From: Verrucomicrobiota bacterium
GTDB lineage: Bacteria > Verrucomicrobiota > Verrucomicrobiia > Verrucomicrobiales > DEV007
Length of the DNA stretch: 55,599 nt
NCBI GenBank assembly: GCA_024277195.1
Contig: JAJRVS010000126.1
Location: 1 to 55,599, forward strand
Reading direction: 5' to 3'
Positions 24,939-35,000 of the stretch are shown one piece after another. The notes under the pieces were generated by a model. That model worked only from the letters and a program-made list of their open reading frames with translations, was not told the DNA's origin and ran no database searches. The first letter of the stretch is position 1; every line of letters starts with the position of its first letter. A program made the position numbers and the translations under genes.

Positions 24939-27900
24939 TCTCGAATACCTTTCGATTCTCTCCAGTTTAGTGCGGCCGATCTCGAAGAATTTGTAGTTCG
25001 ATTTCTTAGTGCAGGAATCTCTCTGCCAGTCGATGGCCCGAATGGCGTAGAAGAAAGAGTAGTCAAATACGCCTTTCGAGATAACAAAACAGGTGGTTCT
25101 TCCGATCAAGGAGTGGATGTCATCGCGAAAATGGAAGGTGGCGAAACGTGGGGATTCCAGTGCAAGTTGAAAACCCATGGTCAGAGCCAGAGATGGACAA
25201 TGAGCGAAAGTGAGGAAGTGATTTCAGAGGCAACCTACCCAGCCGACCATTACTTTCTAGTCGTCATTGCACCCAAAGGACAGCAGCGTGAGGCGAGAGA
25301 ATACATCGAATCGAGAGGAAACTGGACCTTTTGGGATGCTGACGTCCTTTCCTCCCTGTTCTTCACTCGGCTTCGCGAAGAAACCGGTATTCCGATATTG
25401 GAAGAGTTTTTCGATTCGGAAACAGCGCAGCACTGCTATGGGCTTCTTACCGATGAAGTTTTGATATCCGAAAACCGTTTTTTTCAGCCCCTTCTTAAAG
25501 AAACTCGGTCTTTTAATCATCTGGCTCCGATTGCAGGCTCTAGAGAGGCGGTAGATGCTCTTCACGATTTTGTCGATCGCGGTTCGAAAAAGGTGATGCT
25601 TGTGAGCGGTCGTGGAGGATTGGGTAAATCGCGAATGCTCCGTGAATTTTCACAAGAGTTTTCCGAGAAGCATCCAAATCGAATTCTCCGTTTCGTCAAT
25701 GCGTCCGCCCGAGGCGATACTGAGAAATCATTGGGCTATTTGTTGAAAAAAAAATTGGTCGTCGTTCATGAGGATGCACACCGCATCGAGACACTTCGTC
25801 CCACAGTCCTCGCGGCGATCGCCTCGGATAAGGACGCGCAGCTGATCATGACCGTTCGACCTCAGGGAGTCGAAGCTGTTCGTCAGGCCTTGCATCAATT
25901 CGGAATCGGCGCCGAGGAAATTGAGCCTCTCGCGGTGGTGAAATCTCTCAGTCAATCTGATATGATCAGATTGGCGAAGTCTGTTCTTGGGCGAAATCCG
26001 CGCATCGAACCGCGTGTGCTCGCAGGCTGGTCGGACCGGTCGCCTCTGATTTGCGTGGTGGGAGGCAATCTGATTCGCAATCAATCATTAGATCCTCAAG
26101 ATATTCCGAATTCGCAAATTTTTCATGTTGAAGTCTTCGATCGTTTCGAACATCAAAACCTGGAATCTCTGGCTCGTGATAATCCTGAACATCGGGAATT
26201 CCTCAAGCGACTGTTGCGGACTCTCGCCATTCTAGCTCCGTTCCCAGCCAAACGAGAAAGCGAAGATATCCTCTCAAAATTCTTGAGCATCCGCGGTTCT
26301 CGTTTGGAAACGGCACTTGCAGAACTCGAAATCGCGGAACTCATCACAAAGACCGAAAAAGGTTGGAGGGTCGGCCCTGATCTTTTCGCTGATCATCTCG
26401 TCTTCCGGTCCTGCTTCACCGGTGATCACACTTCGGTTTTTCTTGAGGAGATAGTGGAAGCCTTTGGGAAGACACATTTTGCTACGATGCTCCGAAATCT
26501 TTCTGAGGCTGAATGGCGAGCGCGAGCAGAAAATCAGGAGATGGTTGATTTGACAACAACGCTTTGGAATAACTTCGAAAGCACGTTCAGAAAGAGTTCG
26601 TTTTGGGATCGTAGAGAGATGCTCGCAGTGTGGAGCACCTTCAGCGTTTTTGTTCCGGAAAAATCCCTCGAATTGGCAACGTTGGCGATGATACTGGATG
26701 AAGCACCGGAGGACGAGACGGCCGAACTTCTTTCATTATCGATCTCGACGCATCGAGATGTCGTAGAATTGATACCTGCGATGCTCAAACCCATCGGGAT
26801 TTATCATCTTGATCTTCAATTTCAAGTGTTTGATTTTCTAGGTCGCCTAGGGCGTAACTGGTCGCCGCAGATCGAGTATCAACCGCGTGAAGATGACAGC
26901 CATCCATGGTCCGCAATTGGAAAAGCCGCCAGCTTCGCGATCGATCAGCCGATGGATTCCGTCAGTGGGGTAGTTCTCTGGCTGAAATCAAGGCTGACGG
27001 AAGATTGGATGACGGAATTGATCGACCGCCGCTGCGGTTTTCTCTCGGTTGTGCTGAGCTCGATTTTCAAACGAACGATTGAACGCACTTACCGCGAAGG
27101 GAGGAGTTTCATATTTCAAACCATTCCGCTTAGTGTAGCTAGTACCGCCCCGATGCGAGATGCTGCATTTCAACTGATCGAGAGAGACCTGATACCCCGA
27201 TCTGAAATCGTCACGCTTAATGTAATCCCGATTCTCAACGAAACAGCAGCATTCTACGGTGTCGGACCCGACACGAAGGCGAATCGCGAAGAATGGAAGC
27301 CTGTCCGACTTCACGCGATCAACCTTTTCGCACGATGCGTCGAATGTTGGGACACGGTATTCGTCAAGTTTTCTGTATTGCAATCGCTATCGAGTCGCGC
27401 ATCCTTCGAAAAAGATGGAGAGATTGTAGCTGCAGTGAAAAAGGTGCTTGCTGCGATTCCCCGCGACTTAGCGTTTCAGGTCGCATTAGTCACTCTAGGC
27501 AATGGAGAGGAATTTCAATTTGAGGATAATCTCGATGATGAACAAGACTACGAAAAATCATGGGAAAATTGGAAGAACCTTTCCCCCAAAGTAGGGATAG
27601 CTTTGCGCGAAATGTATCCGGATGAGTCAGGTCTTTTTACATTTCTCAACACTTTCGAGAACGATGCGCGACAACGCGGGTTCGTTCCGAATTGGGGGCA
27701 CTTACTCGACGCTATCATCGAAAATGAAAACGAAATCGGCCTGGTTTGGATCGACAGAGTCCTCAAAGGCTCTGATTCTTTTCTCGATAGCCATATCGGA
27801 CTTTTGATTCAGTGCATCTCCGATACAGATGATGCCCAACAAGACCACCTATTTGCTTCAGCGCTGCAGAGTTCAAAAATTGATGTCAGAGCATCAGTGC

Positions 27901-28910
27901 TGAGGTTCCTTTCCTGGCAAAAAGAAGAAGTAGGCAAAGAGACCGCAAAATTATTTCGTAAGCTGCTTTCATCGTCAGACCGAAGCGCACGCGAGCCTGC
28001 CCTGAACACGCTATGCGAAGCTATCTCATCTGGAGCGCCGTGGGCTTTGGGGTTTCTTCCTGTGGTTCCTGTTCAGGATCTCGCTGATTCAGAATTTTTG
28101 AAATTGATCGACACCTTAACCAAGGCGATCCGCTATGAACGAATGGAGGTGAGTCTTGCTCAACTATCTCCGCTCCTGACCAAACTAGAAACGATCAATC
28201 AGCTCTACAGCGAACCTTTTCCAGAATTTCTTTCGATCCTGTCTAAACTCTCACCGATTACTGTTTTTGATCTGATTTGCAAACGAATCGAGCGATTCGA
28301 AAAGATGGATCAGGAGGAAGAGGCGGGCTCTTTCAATCCAGTCGTGAAGGAGTTGGAACCTTGGCGAATTTGGGGGCTGGAAAAAGAGAATGATTTCCCC
28401 AAAATGGCGGAGCTGCTGATTACTCAAATTCGAACCACAGCGAACTTGCGAGTGTCGCAGTATTGGGGGAATTTATTTCAGGCAGCCGTACTGATGAATG
28501 AGAGTAATCTTGGCATCGATGCGCTTCGGAATTGGCTGGTTGAATGCAGCGACCCCAAAGAACTTCTGGAAATCGCTAAACTATTCAATATACGGGGCAC
28601 CGGCTTGGTCTTTGTCTATTCGGAGTTCACCAAAGAAATTCTCGAGAAGACAGCCCGCGAATTTTCTGCGAAAGAAAAATCGATTCGTTCTGCTCTGCTG
28701 CCAGATCCGGGAATGCGTGGCTATAGTAATGGAGAGTTGGATTCAGAGCACGCGTGGGTCCGGGATGAAGCCTTAAAAGCGGTTGCCGCGCACAGCAACG
28801 ATCCGGTTCTAGGTCCATTTTTCGGCTTTGTTGTTGATCGGGAGCGTAAGGATCAGGAATGGCATAGAGAAGATTACCAGAATCAGATGTTGGAAGTAGG
28901 CTTAATCTGA
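24936..28910 (+). CDS. Mrr-like nuclease-STAND NTPase fusion, candidate Avs-type anti-phage protein
   Basis: The 1324-residue protein has three parts. Residues about 10-160 resemble Mrr-type PD-(D/E)XK endonucleases: an N-terminal EEFVVRFL helix, D57/D61 in SDQGVDVIA, and QCK at 75-77 after the WGF strand. Residues about 195-500 form a P-loop NTPase of STAND type: Walker A GRGGLGKS (225-232), Walker B VVVHED (275-280), an arginine sensor in IMTVRP, and a winged-helix-like AELEIAELI...GWRVGPDLFADHL. The C-terminal ~820 residues are helical, with Trp/Leu-rich repeated-helix character, as in sensor regions. This order matches Avs-like STAND defence proteins (Avs4 also carries an Mrr-type nuclease), but assignment to a known Avs type is not claimed. 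No antitoxin or partner other than the divergent ATPase is adjacent. Confidence 0.85.
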   Translation: MSRIPFDSLQFSAADLEEFVVRFLSAGISLPVDGPNGVEERVVKYAFRDNKTGGSSDQGVDVIAKMEGGETWGFQCKLKTHGQSQRWTMSESEEVISEATYPADHYFLVVIAPKGQQREAREYIESRGNWTFWDADVLSSLFFTRLREETGIPILEEFFDSETAQHCYGLLTDEVLISENRFFQPLLKETRSFNHLAPIAGSREAVDALHDFVDRGSKKVMLVSGRGGLGKSRMLREFSQEFSEKHPNRILRFVNASARGDTEKSLGYLLKKKLVVVHEDAHRIETLRPTVLAAIASDKDAQLIMTVRPQGVEAVRQALHQFGIGAEEIEPLAVVKSLSQSDMIRLAKSVLGRNPRIEPRVLAGWSDRSPLICVVGGNLIRNQSLDPQDIPNSQIFHVEVFDRFEHQNLESLARDNPEHREFLKRLLRTLAILAPFPAKRESEDILSKFLSIRGSRLETALAELEIAELITKTEKGWRVGPDLFADHLVFRSCFTGDHTSVFLEEIVEAFGKTHFATMLRNLSEAEWRARAENQEMVDLTTTLWNNFESTFRKSSFWDRREMLAVWSTFSVFVPEKSLELATLAMILDEAPEDETAELLSLSISTHRDVVELIPAMLKPIGIYHLDLQFQVFDFLGRLGRNWSPQIEYQPREDDSHPWSAIGKAASFAIDQPMDSVSGVVLWLKSRLTEDWMTELIDRRCGFLSVVLSSIFKRTIERTYREGRSFIFQTIPLSVASTAPMRDAAFQLIERDLIPRSEIVTLNVIPILNETAAFYGVGPDTKANREEWKPVRLHAINLFARCVECWDTVFVKFSVLQSLSSRASFEKDGEIVAAVKKVLAAIPRDLAFQVALVTLGNGEEFQFEDNLDDEQDYEKSWENWKNLSPKVGIALREMYPDESGLFTFLNTFENDARQRGFVPNWGHLLDAIIENENEIGLVWIDRVLKGSDSFLDSHIGLLIQCISDTDDAQQDHLFASALQSSKIDVRASVLRFLSWQKEEVGKETAKLFRKLLSSSDRSAREPALNTLCEAISSGAPWALGFLPVVPVQDLADSEFLKLIDTLTKAIRYERMEVSLAQLSPLLTKLETINQLYSEPFPEFLSILSKLSPITVFDLICKRIERFEKMDQEEEAGSFNPVVKELEPWRIWGLEKENDFPKMAELLITQIRTTANLRVSQYWGNLFQAAVLMNESNLGIDALRNWLVECSDPKELLEIAKLFNIRGTGLVFVYSEFTKEILEKTAREFSAKEKSIRSALLPDPGMRGYSNGELDSEHAWVRDEALKAVAAHSNDPVLGPFFGFVVDRERKDQEWHREDYQNQMLEVGLI

Positions 28911-29128
28911 GTACGGCTGGGGAAGGTAAGATTTCAAGACAAACTCCCCCAAATCCTCGGCTACCTCTTCTTTTAGAATGGTTTCGTTGAACTTTCACAC
29001 GTCCCGAGAAATTCCATTAAATAATCGAGCCTCTATTCAGGTAGTTATTCTTGGTACAATTCCCGCCACGGTCACAAACATTCACCTTCGGTCTCCAGGT
29101 ATGCTATTCTCCCAAGTTCTTCGACATT

Positions 29129-29391
29129 ATGAAAATCACTAACAAAACAAAAAAGCCTCTCAGTGTTCCTCTTCCAGTCGGGAAGAAACTCTTTTGAGCC
29201 CGGGAAAGTCGGGACAGGTCACCCCGACGGCAGCCACACGCCCTGCAGTCGTTAAGCTGGTTGAAGCTGGAGAACTTGAAATCTCTGAAGAAGATGCCAA
29301 GCGACAGGGCGGGAGTAGTTCTGGCGGCGGCGTTGCCGATGCCTCAGGTCACGGGGGATCCGGGGCCATGCGGCAGTCCGGGGACAAATAA
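29129..29391 (+). pseudogene. Small unknown gene with a -1 frameshift
   Basis: ATG 29129 opens MKITNKTKKPLSVPLPVGKK and hits TGA at 29195. If one T of CTCTTTTGAG is read twice (or is missing from the sequence), the frame continues as LSPGKSGQVTPTAATRPAVV... to TAA at 29391, giving about 87 residues. The two halves fit together as one small protein of the pattern PL.VPLP.GK.L.L.PGKSGQ..P.A, which I have seen in small hypothetical proteins of accessory regions, but I cannot name a function. The tail is Gly/Ser-rich. The change could be a sequence error, true decay, or a programmed slip on TTTT. It lies between the STAND gene and the lyase gene. Confidence 0.5.
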
Positions 29392-29464
29392 GTTTTAGCT
29401 ATTACGAAAACAGGGGAGAAGGCAGTAGCCAATCGGGGAGGCGTGCTTCGCGGAGTGTTCTGGA

Positions 29465-30418
29465 TTAGCTGCTTGCAAGCGCGGCGAAATCGGCCGCTAA
29501 CAGTGGATCCTGGTGCAGGGTATCGAGCAGAGCGGCGACGGCTTGTTTTTCAGGTTTGTTGAAAGCACGAAAAGGCTCGGCAATGCGGGCGCTGCAGATG
29601 CCAAGGGTTTCTAGCGCGCATTTGATGCCCTTAATACCTGCCGATGCGTGTTGGCCAATGCTGTAGAGTTGCTGAAGATGGATCATGGTCTTCTGCATTC
29701 GGTGCACGGTTTCGAGATCACCTTTGTCAGCGGCAGACCAGGCGGCGGAGAAAAACCGGGGAAAAAGATTGGCTCCTCCGGTGACACCTCCGTCGCTACC
29801 GCTGAGAACAGAGTCCATCATAAGTAATTCAGACCCCATCAATACGCTCCACTTGCCTGCCTGATGGGCGATGTTTTCAATATGATGAAAGTAGCTCATA
29901 TCACCAGAACTGTCTTTCAAGCCGACAATGCCTTGGTTGTCGAGCAACTGTTCAACCACACGGGATCCGATCTGCACCTTGGTCAGTGGCGGCATATTGT
30001 AGAGCATGCAGGGTAGCGGAAGTTCGGCAATCAGATCATTGAGATATTCCAACAGCTCGGGCTGGCCGGGGGGGAGGTAGTAGGGAGGTGCGACCACCAC
30101 GGCATCCGCTCCACATTTGGCGGCGTGATGGGCGAGCTCCACCGACTCAATGAATGAAGTATCGGTGATACCCACCAGAATAGGAAGCCGTCCTTCGGTG
30201 AACTTGCAGCTGTGTTCGATCATTTTTCGGCGCAATGGATGACTCAGGCTGGGAGCTTCTCCGGTAGTGCCGAGAATGAACAAGCCGTGCACTCCCCCAT
30301 CGCAAAGATGATCGATCAGTTTTTTTAATCCGGGCTCGTCGAGTTGGTCTGATCCTGACAAAGGGGTGACCAGGGGAGGGATGATGCCATGGTAAGGGCG
30401 TTGCGGTGATGGCTTCAT
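29465..30418 (-). CDS. Dihydrodipicolinate synthase/N-acetylneuraminate lyase family protein
   Basis: A Class I aldolase-type TIM barrel of 317 residues. The N-terminal GIIPPLVTPL strand, GTTGEAPSLS substrate loop, PPYYLPPGQPE, the active-site Tyr region LYNMPP and the Schiff-base Lys in GIVGLKDSSGD are all present. Neighbours (sodium symporter, sialidase-domain protein, GntR regulator, MurQ-like protein) make cleavage of N-acetylneuraminate to pyruvate and ManNAc the best guess. Related sugar-acid aldolases of the family are not excluded. Its ATG overlaps the symporter stop (ATGA), so the two are coupled. A broken duplicate lies at 22851-23404 in the same orientation. Confidence 0.88.
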   Translation of the reverse strand: MKPSPQRPYHGIIPPLVTPLSGSDQLDEPGLKKLIDHLCDGGVHGLFILGTTGEAPSLSHPLRRKMIEHSCKFTEGRLPILVGITDTSFIESVELAHHAAKCGADAVVVAPPYYLPPGQPELLEYLNDLIAELPLPCMLYNMPPLTKVQIGSRVVEQLLDNQGIVGLKDSSGDMSYFHHIENIAHQAGKWSVLMGSELLMMDSVLSGSDGGVTGGANLFPRFFSAAWSAADKGDLETVHRMQKTMIHLQQLYSIGQHASAGIKGIKCALETLGICSARIAEPFRAFNKPEKQAVAALLDTLHQDPLLAADFAALASS

Positions 30419-31953
30419 GGTCGGGCAGGGGCTTTGTTTTGAGTGAAGCGTGAAACGAGCAAGCCTACCAAGAAAATACTCAGGGTGCCGATGACGATGG
30501 CCATGTTGGCATGAAAGGGGCTTTGCAGATTTTTTGGCAAGGCGGATTCAGGTGAGAGTGCAACCCAGATCAGAATCAATACTCCGGTGATCACTCCGGT
30601 GATGGCGGCGGCGTTGTTGGCTTTGCGACTGATCAGTCCTAATAGAAACAAACCGAGCATGCCGCCGGCAAAGAGGCCGGAGAGCTTCCACCAGATGTCG
30701 AGTACGCTGGCGGCACCGATCATCAATAAGGCCACTGCTGTGCCGACGATGCCCCATAATACAGTGGCTATTCGCAGCACCTTCATGCGTGTTTTTTCAT
30801 CGGCATCGGGATTGATATAAGGCTGGTAAAAATCACACAGGATGACGGTGGCGGAACTGTTGAGGCTGGTATCGACACTGCTCATGGCGGCGGCAAAAAT
30901 GGCGGCGATGATCAAACCACCGACACCAGCGGGTAGGGCGTGAGTCATGAAGTGGGGCAAAATTTTGTCGCCGATATCGGCAGCTCCCAGCTCACTGGCC
31001 GCCCGTCCACTTTGTGCGGCGACCTGGGCAGTGACTTCGGCGAGCATGTCCGGATGGGCGTGATAATAGGAAAACAGCAGTGAGCCGATGAGGAAAAAAA
31101 CCAGCGATACCGGAACGTATAACAAAGCGCCAAACATCACGGAACGTTTGGCGGCGGATTCGCTGGGCGTGGTGTGGTAACGCTGGATATAACTTTGGTC
31201 GATGCCAAAATTGTTGAGATTGATGAACAGGCCGTAGAGCATCACTACCCAGAAGGTCGAAGTGGTGAGATCGGGTGAAAAGCTGCCGAGGCTGAATTTG
31301 CCATTTTGGGCGGCAAATTGAATCGAACCACTGGCGCCGTCGGGGTGGTCAAAGAGCAGCACGGCGAGCACCACCAGCGCGCCGATCATTAATACGATGC
31401 TTTGGGTGACGTCAGTCCAGATCACGGCTTCGATGCCGCCGAGCAGGGTGTAGAGAGTGACAAGGATTCCAGTGAGGAGGATGATGCTCGATAGATCCCA
31501 GCCGGTCAGCGCCCGTAGGCCGATGGCGACTCCGAACATGATCGCTCCCATGCGGGCGATCTGGGTGAGCAGGTAACAGGTCGCGGCGTAGGTTCGTGCC
31601 CAGGGGCCGAAGCGAATTTCCATATTTTGATAAGCGGACATGGTACCGCTGCGGCGGTAGAAGGGGACAAAATATTTCACCGCGATCCATGCGGCGATGG
31701 GCAGGCTGAGACTGAACACAAAAGCATTCCAGTTGCCGCCGTAGGCTTTGCCGGGGACGCCAAGGAAGGTATTGCTGCTGAGGTAGGTGCCGAAGATGGA
31801 GAGGCCGACGGCCCAACTAGGTATGGAACCGCCAGCGATCATGAATTCCGAGGAAGTTCCGCTCTTGCGCACAAACCAACAGCCGAAAGCAACGACGGCG
31901 ATGATGTACAGGCACAGGACGACCAAGTCGAGGATGGGGAGGGTGGTGTTCAT
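30415..31953 (-). CDS. Sodium:solute symporter (SSS family)
   Basis: A 512-residue inner-membrane transporter with about 13 hydrophobic helices and the LeuT-like SSS layout. Early motifs include GGSIPSWAVGLSIFGTYLSSNTFLGVPGKAYGGNW (broken helix 1, sodium site). TLLGGIEAVIWTDVTQSIVL is the conserved helix 5 region, and GLIIAAIFAAAMSSVDTSLNSSATV near residues 335-360 holds the Ser/Thr pair of the second sodium site. Closest roles I know in this context are SiaT-type sialic acid transporters or related sugar transporters. It overlaps the lyase gene by 4 bases. The gap to the sialidase-domain gene upstream is about 108 bases without a clear terminator. Confidence 0.92.
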   Translation of the reverse strand: MNTTLPILDLVVLCLYIIAVVAFGCWFVRKSGTSSEFMIAGGSIPSWAVGLSIFGTYLSSNTFLGVPGKAYGGNWNAFVFSLSLPIAAWIAVKYFVPFYRRSGTMSAYQNMEIRFGPWARTYAATCYLLTQIARMGAIMFGVAIGLRALTGWDLSSIILLTGILVTLYTLLGGIEAVIWTDVTQSIVLMIGALVVLAVLLFDHPDGASGSIQFAAQNGKFSLGSFSPDLTTSTFWVVMLYGLFINLNNFGIDQSYIQRYHTTPSESAAKRSVMFGALLYVPVSLVFFLIGSLLFSYYHAHPDMLAEVTAQVAAQSGRAASELGAADIGDKILPHFMTHALPAGVGGLIIAAIFAAAMSSVDTSLNSSATVILCDFYQPYINPDADEKTRMKVLRIATVLWGIVGTAVALLMIGAASVLDIWWKLSGLFAGGMLGLFLLGLISRKANNAAAITGVITGVLILIWVALSPESALPKNLQSPFHANMAIVIGTLSIFLVGLLVSRFTQNKAPARP

Positions 31954-32061
31954 TAGACTGTAGGGGTTCTTAAAATGTCCGCGTATCGGAAAGGTGTTTT
32001 TTCAGGGCCGTCGTTAAAATCAGGACCCTATAGCCTACAGCCTAAACTGCTACTGCCTGTT

Positions 32062-35000
32062 TCACTCCCCATGCCAGTTATCCATGCCCAAGATATCACC
32101 CGCTTTGATTTGGCTGGGATCGATGACGACGTGTTTGATGCGTTGCCGTTTCCAGGTGTAGCTGATGTGAACCCGTCCATCTTTTGTTTGAATGATCGCA
32201 GGGTAGCTGAATTCGGCTTTTTCCTCTTGCTCGAGCACGGCGACTTTGCGCCACTCTTTGCCGTCTTTGGAAATGGCGAGATTGAGCAGGCCGCGTCGGC
32301 CCCAACCGGTTTTGCCCGAACCGAGGTGATTGTAAATCATCAGGAATCGTCCGTCTGCGAGATTGACCGCATCGACGCCGGCGTTGGGATTGGGCAGGCC
32401 GGTTTTTTCCATCGGACTCCAGGTCTTGCCCTGATCGTCTGACCACGAGGTGGTGATGCCGGAGCGTTTGCTGCGACAGAGCACTTGCAGCTTGCCGTCC
32501 TGGTGTTGCAGGATGGTGGGCTGGATGGCGGTGAACTCTTCTTTTTTATTGATCGGGCCGATGCGTTGCCAGGTTTTTCCTAGATCCTTGGTCAGTTCAA
32601 AATGAACCGTCCAGCCGTCGTATTCGGTGCTCGATCCGCACAGCAGGGTTTTGCCATCGTCGAGCATGACCGGTTTGCAGCGCACCGGGCCGTCGATGCC
32701 TTCGGGCAGGCGGCGACGGTCGCGCCAAGTGCGGCCGCGGTCGTAGCTGATCATCATTTCTCCCCACCATTTGCTTGGGGAAGGGCCAACTTTGAAAAAT
32801 AACAAGGTTGGAGCGTCACCGGCAGGTTGGTAAAGCACAGGGTTCCAGCAGGGGTATTGTTTGCCCTGGTATTGGATTCCGTTAGCGACTTCTTTTGGCG
32901 CGCTCCACTTAGATCCGTCATGATAGCTAACCCAGATGCCGACGTCCTGAGCGCCTTCTTTTTTTCCGCCGAACCAGGTTGCCACCAGGCCACGTGAAGT
33001 TTTGCAGATCGATGAAGCGTGGCATTGGGGGAATTTGGCTTTAGTGAAAACAAAATCCTCACTGACAAAGCCTGGAAATTTGGGTTTGGCTTTGGGCTTG
33101 GGGTCACGGGCTTTTAATTGATCGGCAGGGTAGTCGATGCAGTCGTGGTGTTTGATGTGGTAGATGCGACCATTCTCTGCACCGACGAGAAGGTCAGGTT
33201 TGCCATCCTTGTCGAAATCGCAGACAGCTGGGCTGGAAGTGTGACCGGCGACGTTGCGCTTGGCGAGGTTGCCGATTTTTTTGAGGATGACGCTTCCCTT
33301 GGGGTGGTCTTTGCTTTTGGGAGCGTCCTTGCAGTTACGGTACCAAGTGGCGTTTTCAGAATTGACTAGGATATCCTTGCGCCCATCACCATCCCAGTCG
33401 ACCACGGCAAGTTTATACCGACCAGAGCTGCCAGCGGATTTGGGATTGAGTCGGATGGCTTGTAGATCTTCGTCGAGGAAGATATGCTGTGGTGATCCTT
33501 TTTGTTCAAAGAGGGAGAGAAACCCTTCTTGATCCAGTGCGACCATGTCCAGCGATTTGTCGTTGTTCCAGTCGATGGCGAGAGGTGTGGTGCGCCATTG
33601 AGTGGTGGCTGTTTTCTGACTTTTGTTCCACCAGAACCAGTCCGGGTTGTTTTGCGGTGCAAGCTTTAGCGTTTGGGGATTTATAGACTGACTTGTTGCG
33701 CTCGACTTTTCGAGAGTGAAGCGGTGTAAACGCCCCCAAATTCCATTAACAAAAAGATCGGGATTTTTATCAAAATTCCAGTTCGCCACTGAAAGGGTGG
33801 TGTAGCCCCATTTAGCTTCACAAGGACCCTGGATCGATCCGTTCGGACCTGCCATAATACGGAACGGTTTGCCATCAACTTCGAGTAATCTGGGGGCAGC
33901 CCATTTTGGTAACCCTTTAACCGTCTTGCCCAGATTTTCAAAAAATCCGATATAGCCTGCGGTATTGCCGCAGAGAATGTCATCGTCGCCATCGCTGTCC
34001 CAGTCATAGACAAAAGGAGTGGCGAGGGCACCAAATTTCAGTGTATCGGCTTGTTGTTGGAAATAGATGGGTTGACTGAAGTTTGGCGGGCTGGTTTTGT
34101 TTCCTCGATTTTCAATCAACGCAACACGGCCGTCTTCATCGCCGACGATCAGATCTAGGTCACCGTCGCCATCCCAATCAAAAGCCGTTGGGGTGATCAT
34201 TTGCAGATCCATCGTCAATCGTTTTCCGTCTGAACTTTCCATTTTTTGACCCGAAGCATAAATAGGTTGTTTTCGGTCCCCGATGTTTTCAAAATAGGTG
34301 AAACCGTCCAGAAACTCCCCGCAGATCAAATCCAGATTACCATCGCCGTCCCAATCGGTGAAATTCGGCGAAGGCCAGCCATAGACATCAATATCTCCAT
34401 CGCCGGCTTTGATGCGTGTAGGCTCGTCCGCATACTTAGGTTCCATATCGGAGCCTTCGTTTTTCAGACAGTAAACATACCCGTGCAGTGGGCCGTTCCT
34501 CCACCGTCCCTGCGCATCATAAGCGTGATCCCAACCGTAATCTGACCAATCCCCCACGCCGATGACCAGATCCTGATCGCCGTCACCATCATAGTCGACG
34601 TAGCGCCACATGTTGCCGCGTACGCCGTTTTTGTGTACGTTGGTCTTTTTGTAGATTTTTTTCGGATTTTCGAAATCAAATTTTCCGTTTTTGGCATCGC
34701 GGGGAAATTCGTAGCCCGGTTTTAAAATGCGTGGTTTTCCATTCACATAACTGACCTGCATGTTGTGGCTTGCCGGTCCGAGGCGAATGCCCGGTTTGAA
34801 TACCGGGATTTTGACTTTAGGATCCTGACTGGGATTCTCGAAAAAATAAACGCCGTTGGTAGGCGAATCGGGACAAGCAACGAGCAGATCCATGTCGCCG
34901 TCCCCATCGTAATCCATTGGCATTGGCCAGGCCCACAGGCCGACTCCGAGATCGACTTTCAGGCCGGGGTTGTTGTATTTGAGCGGCTCGAGATCGGCGT

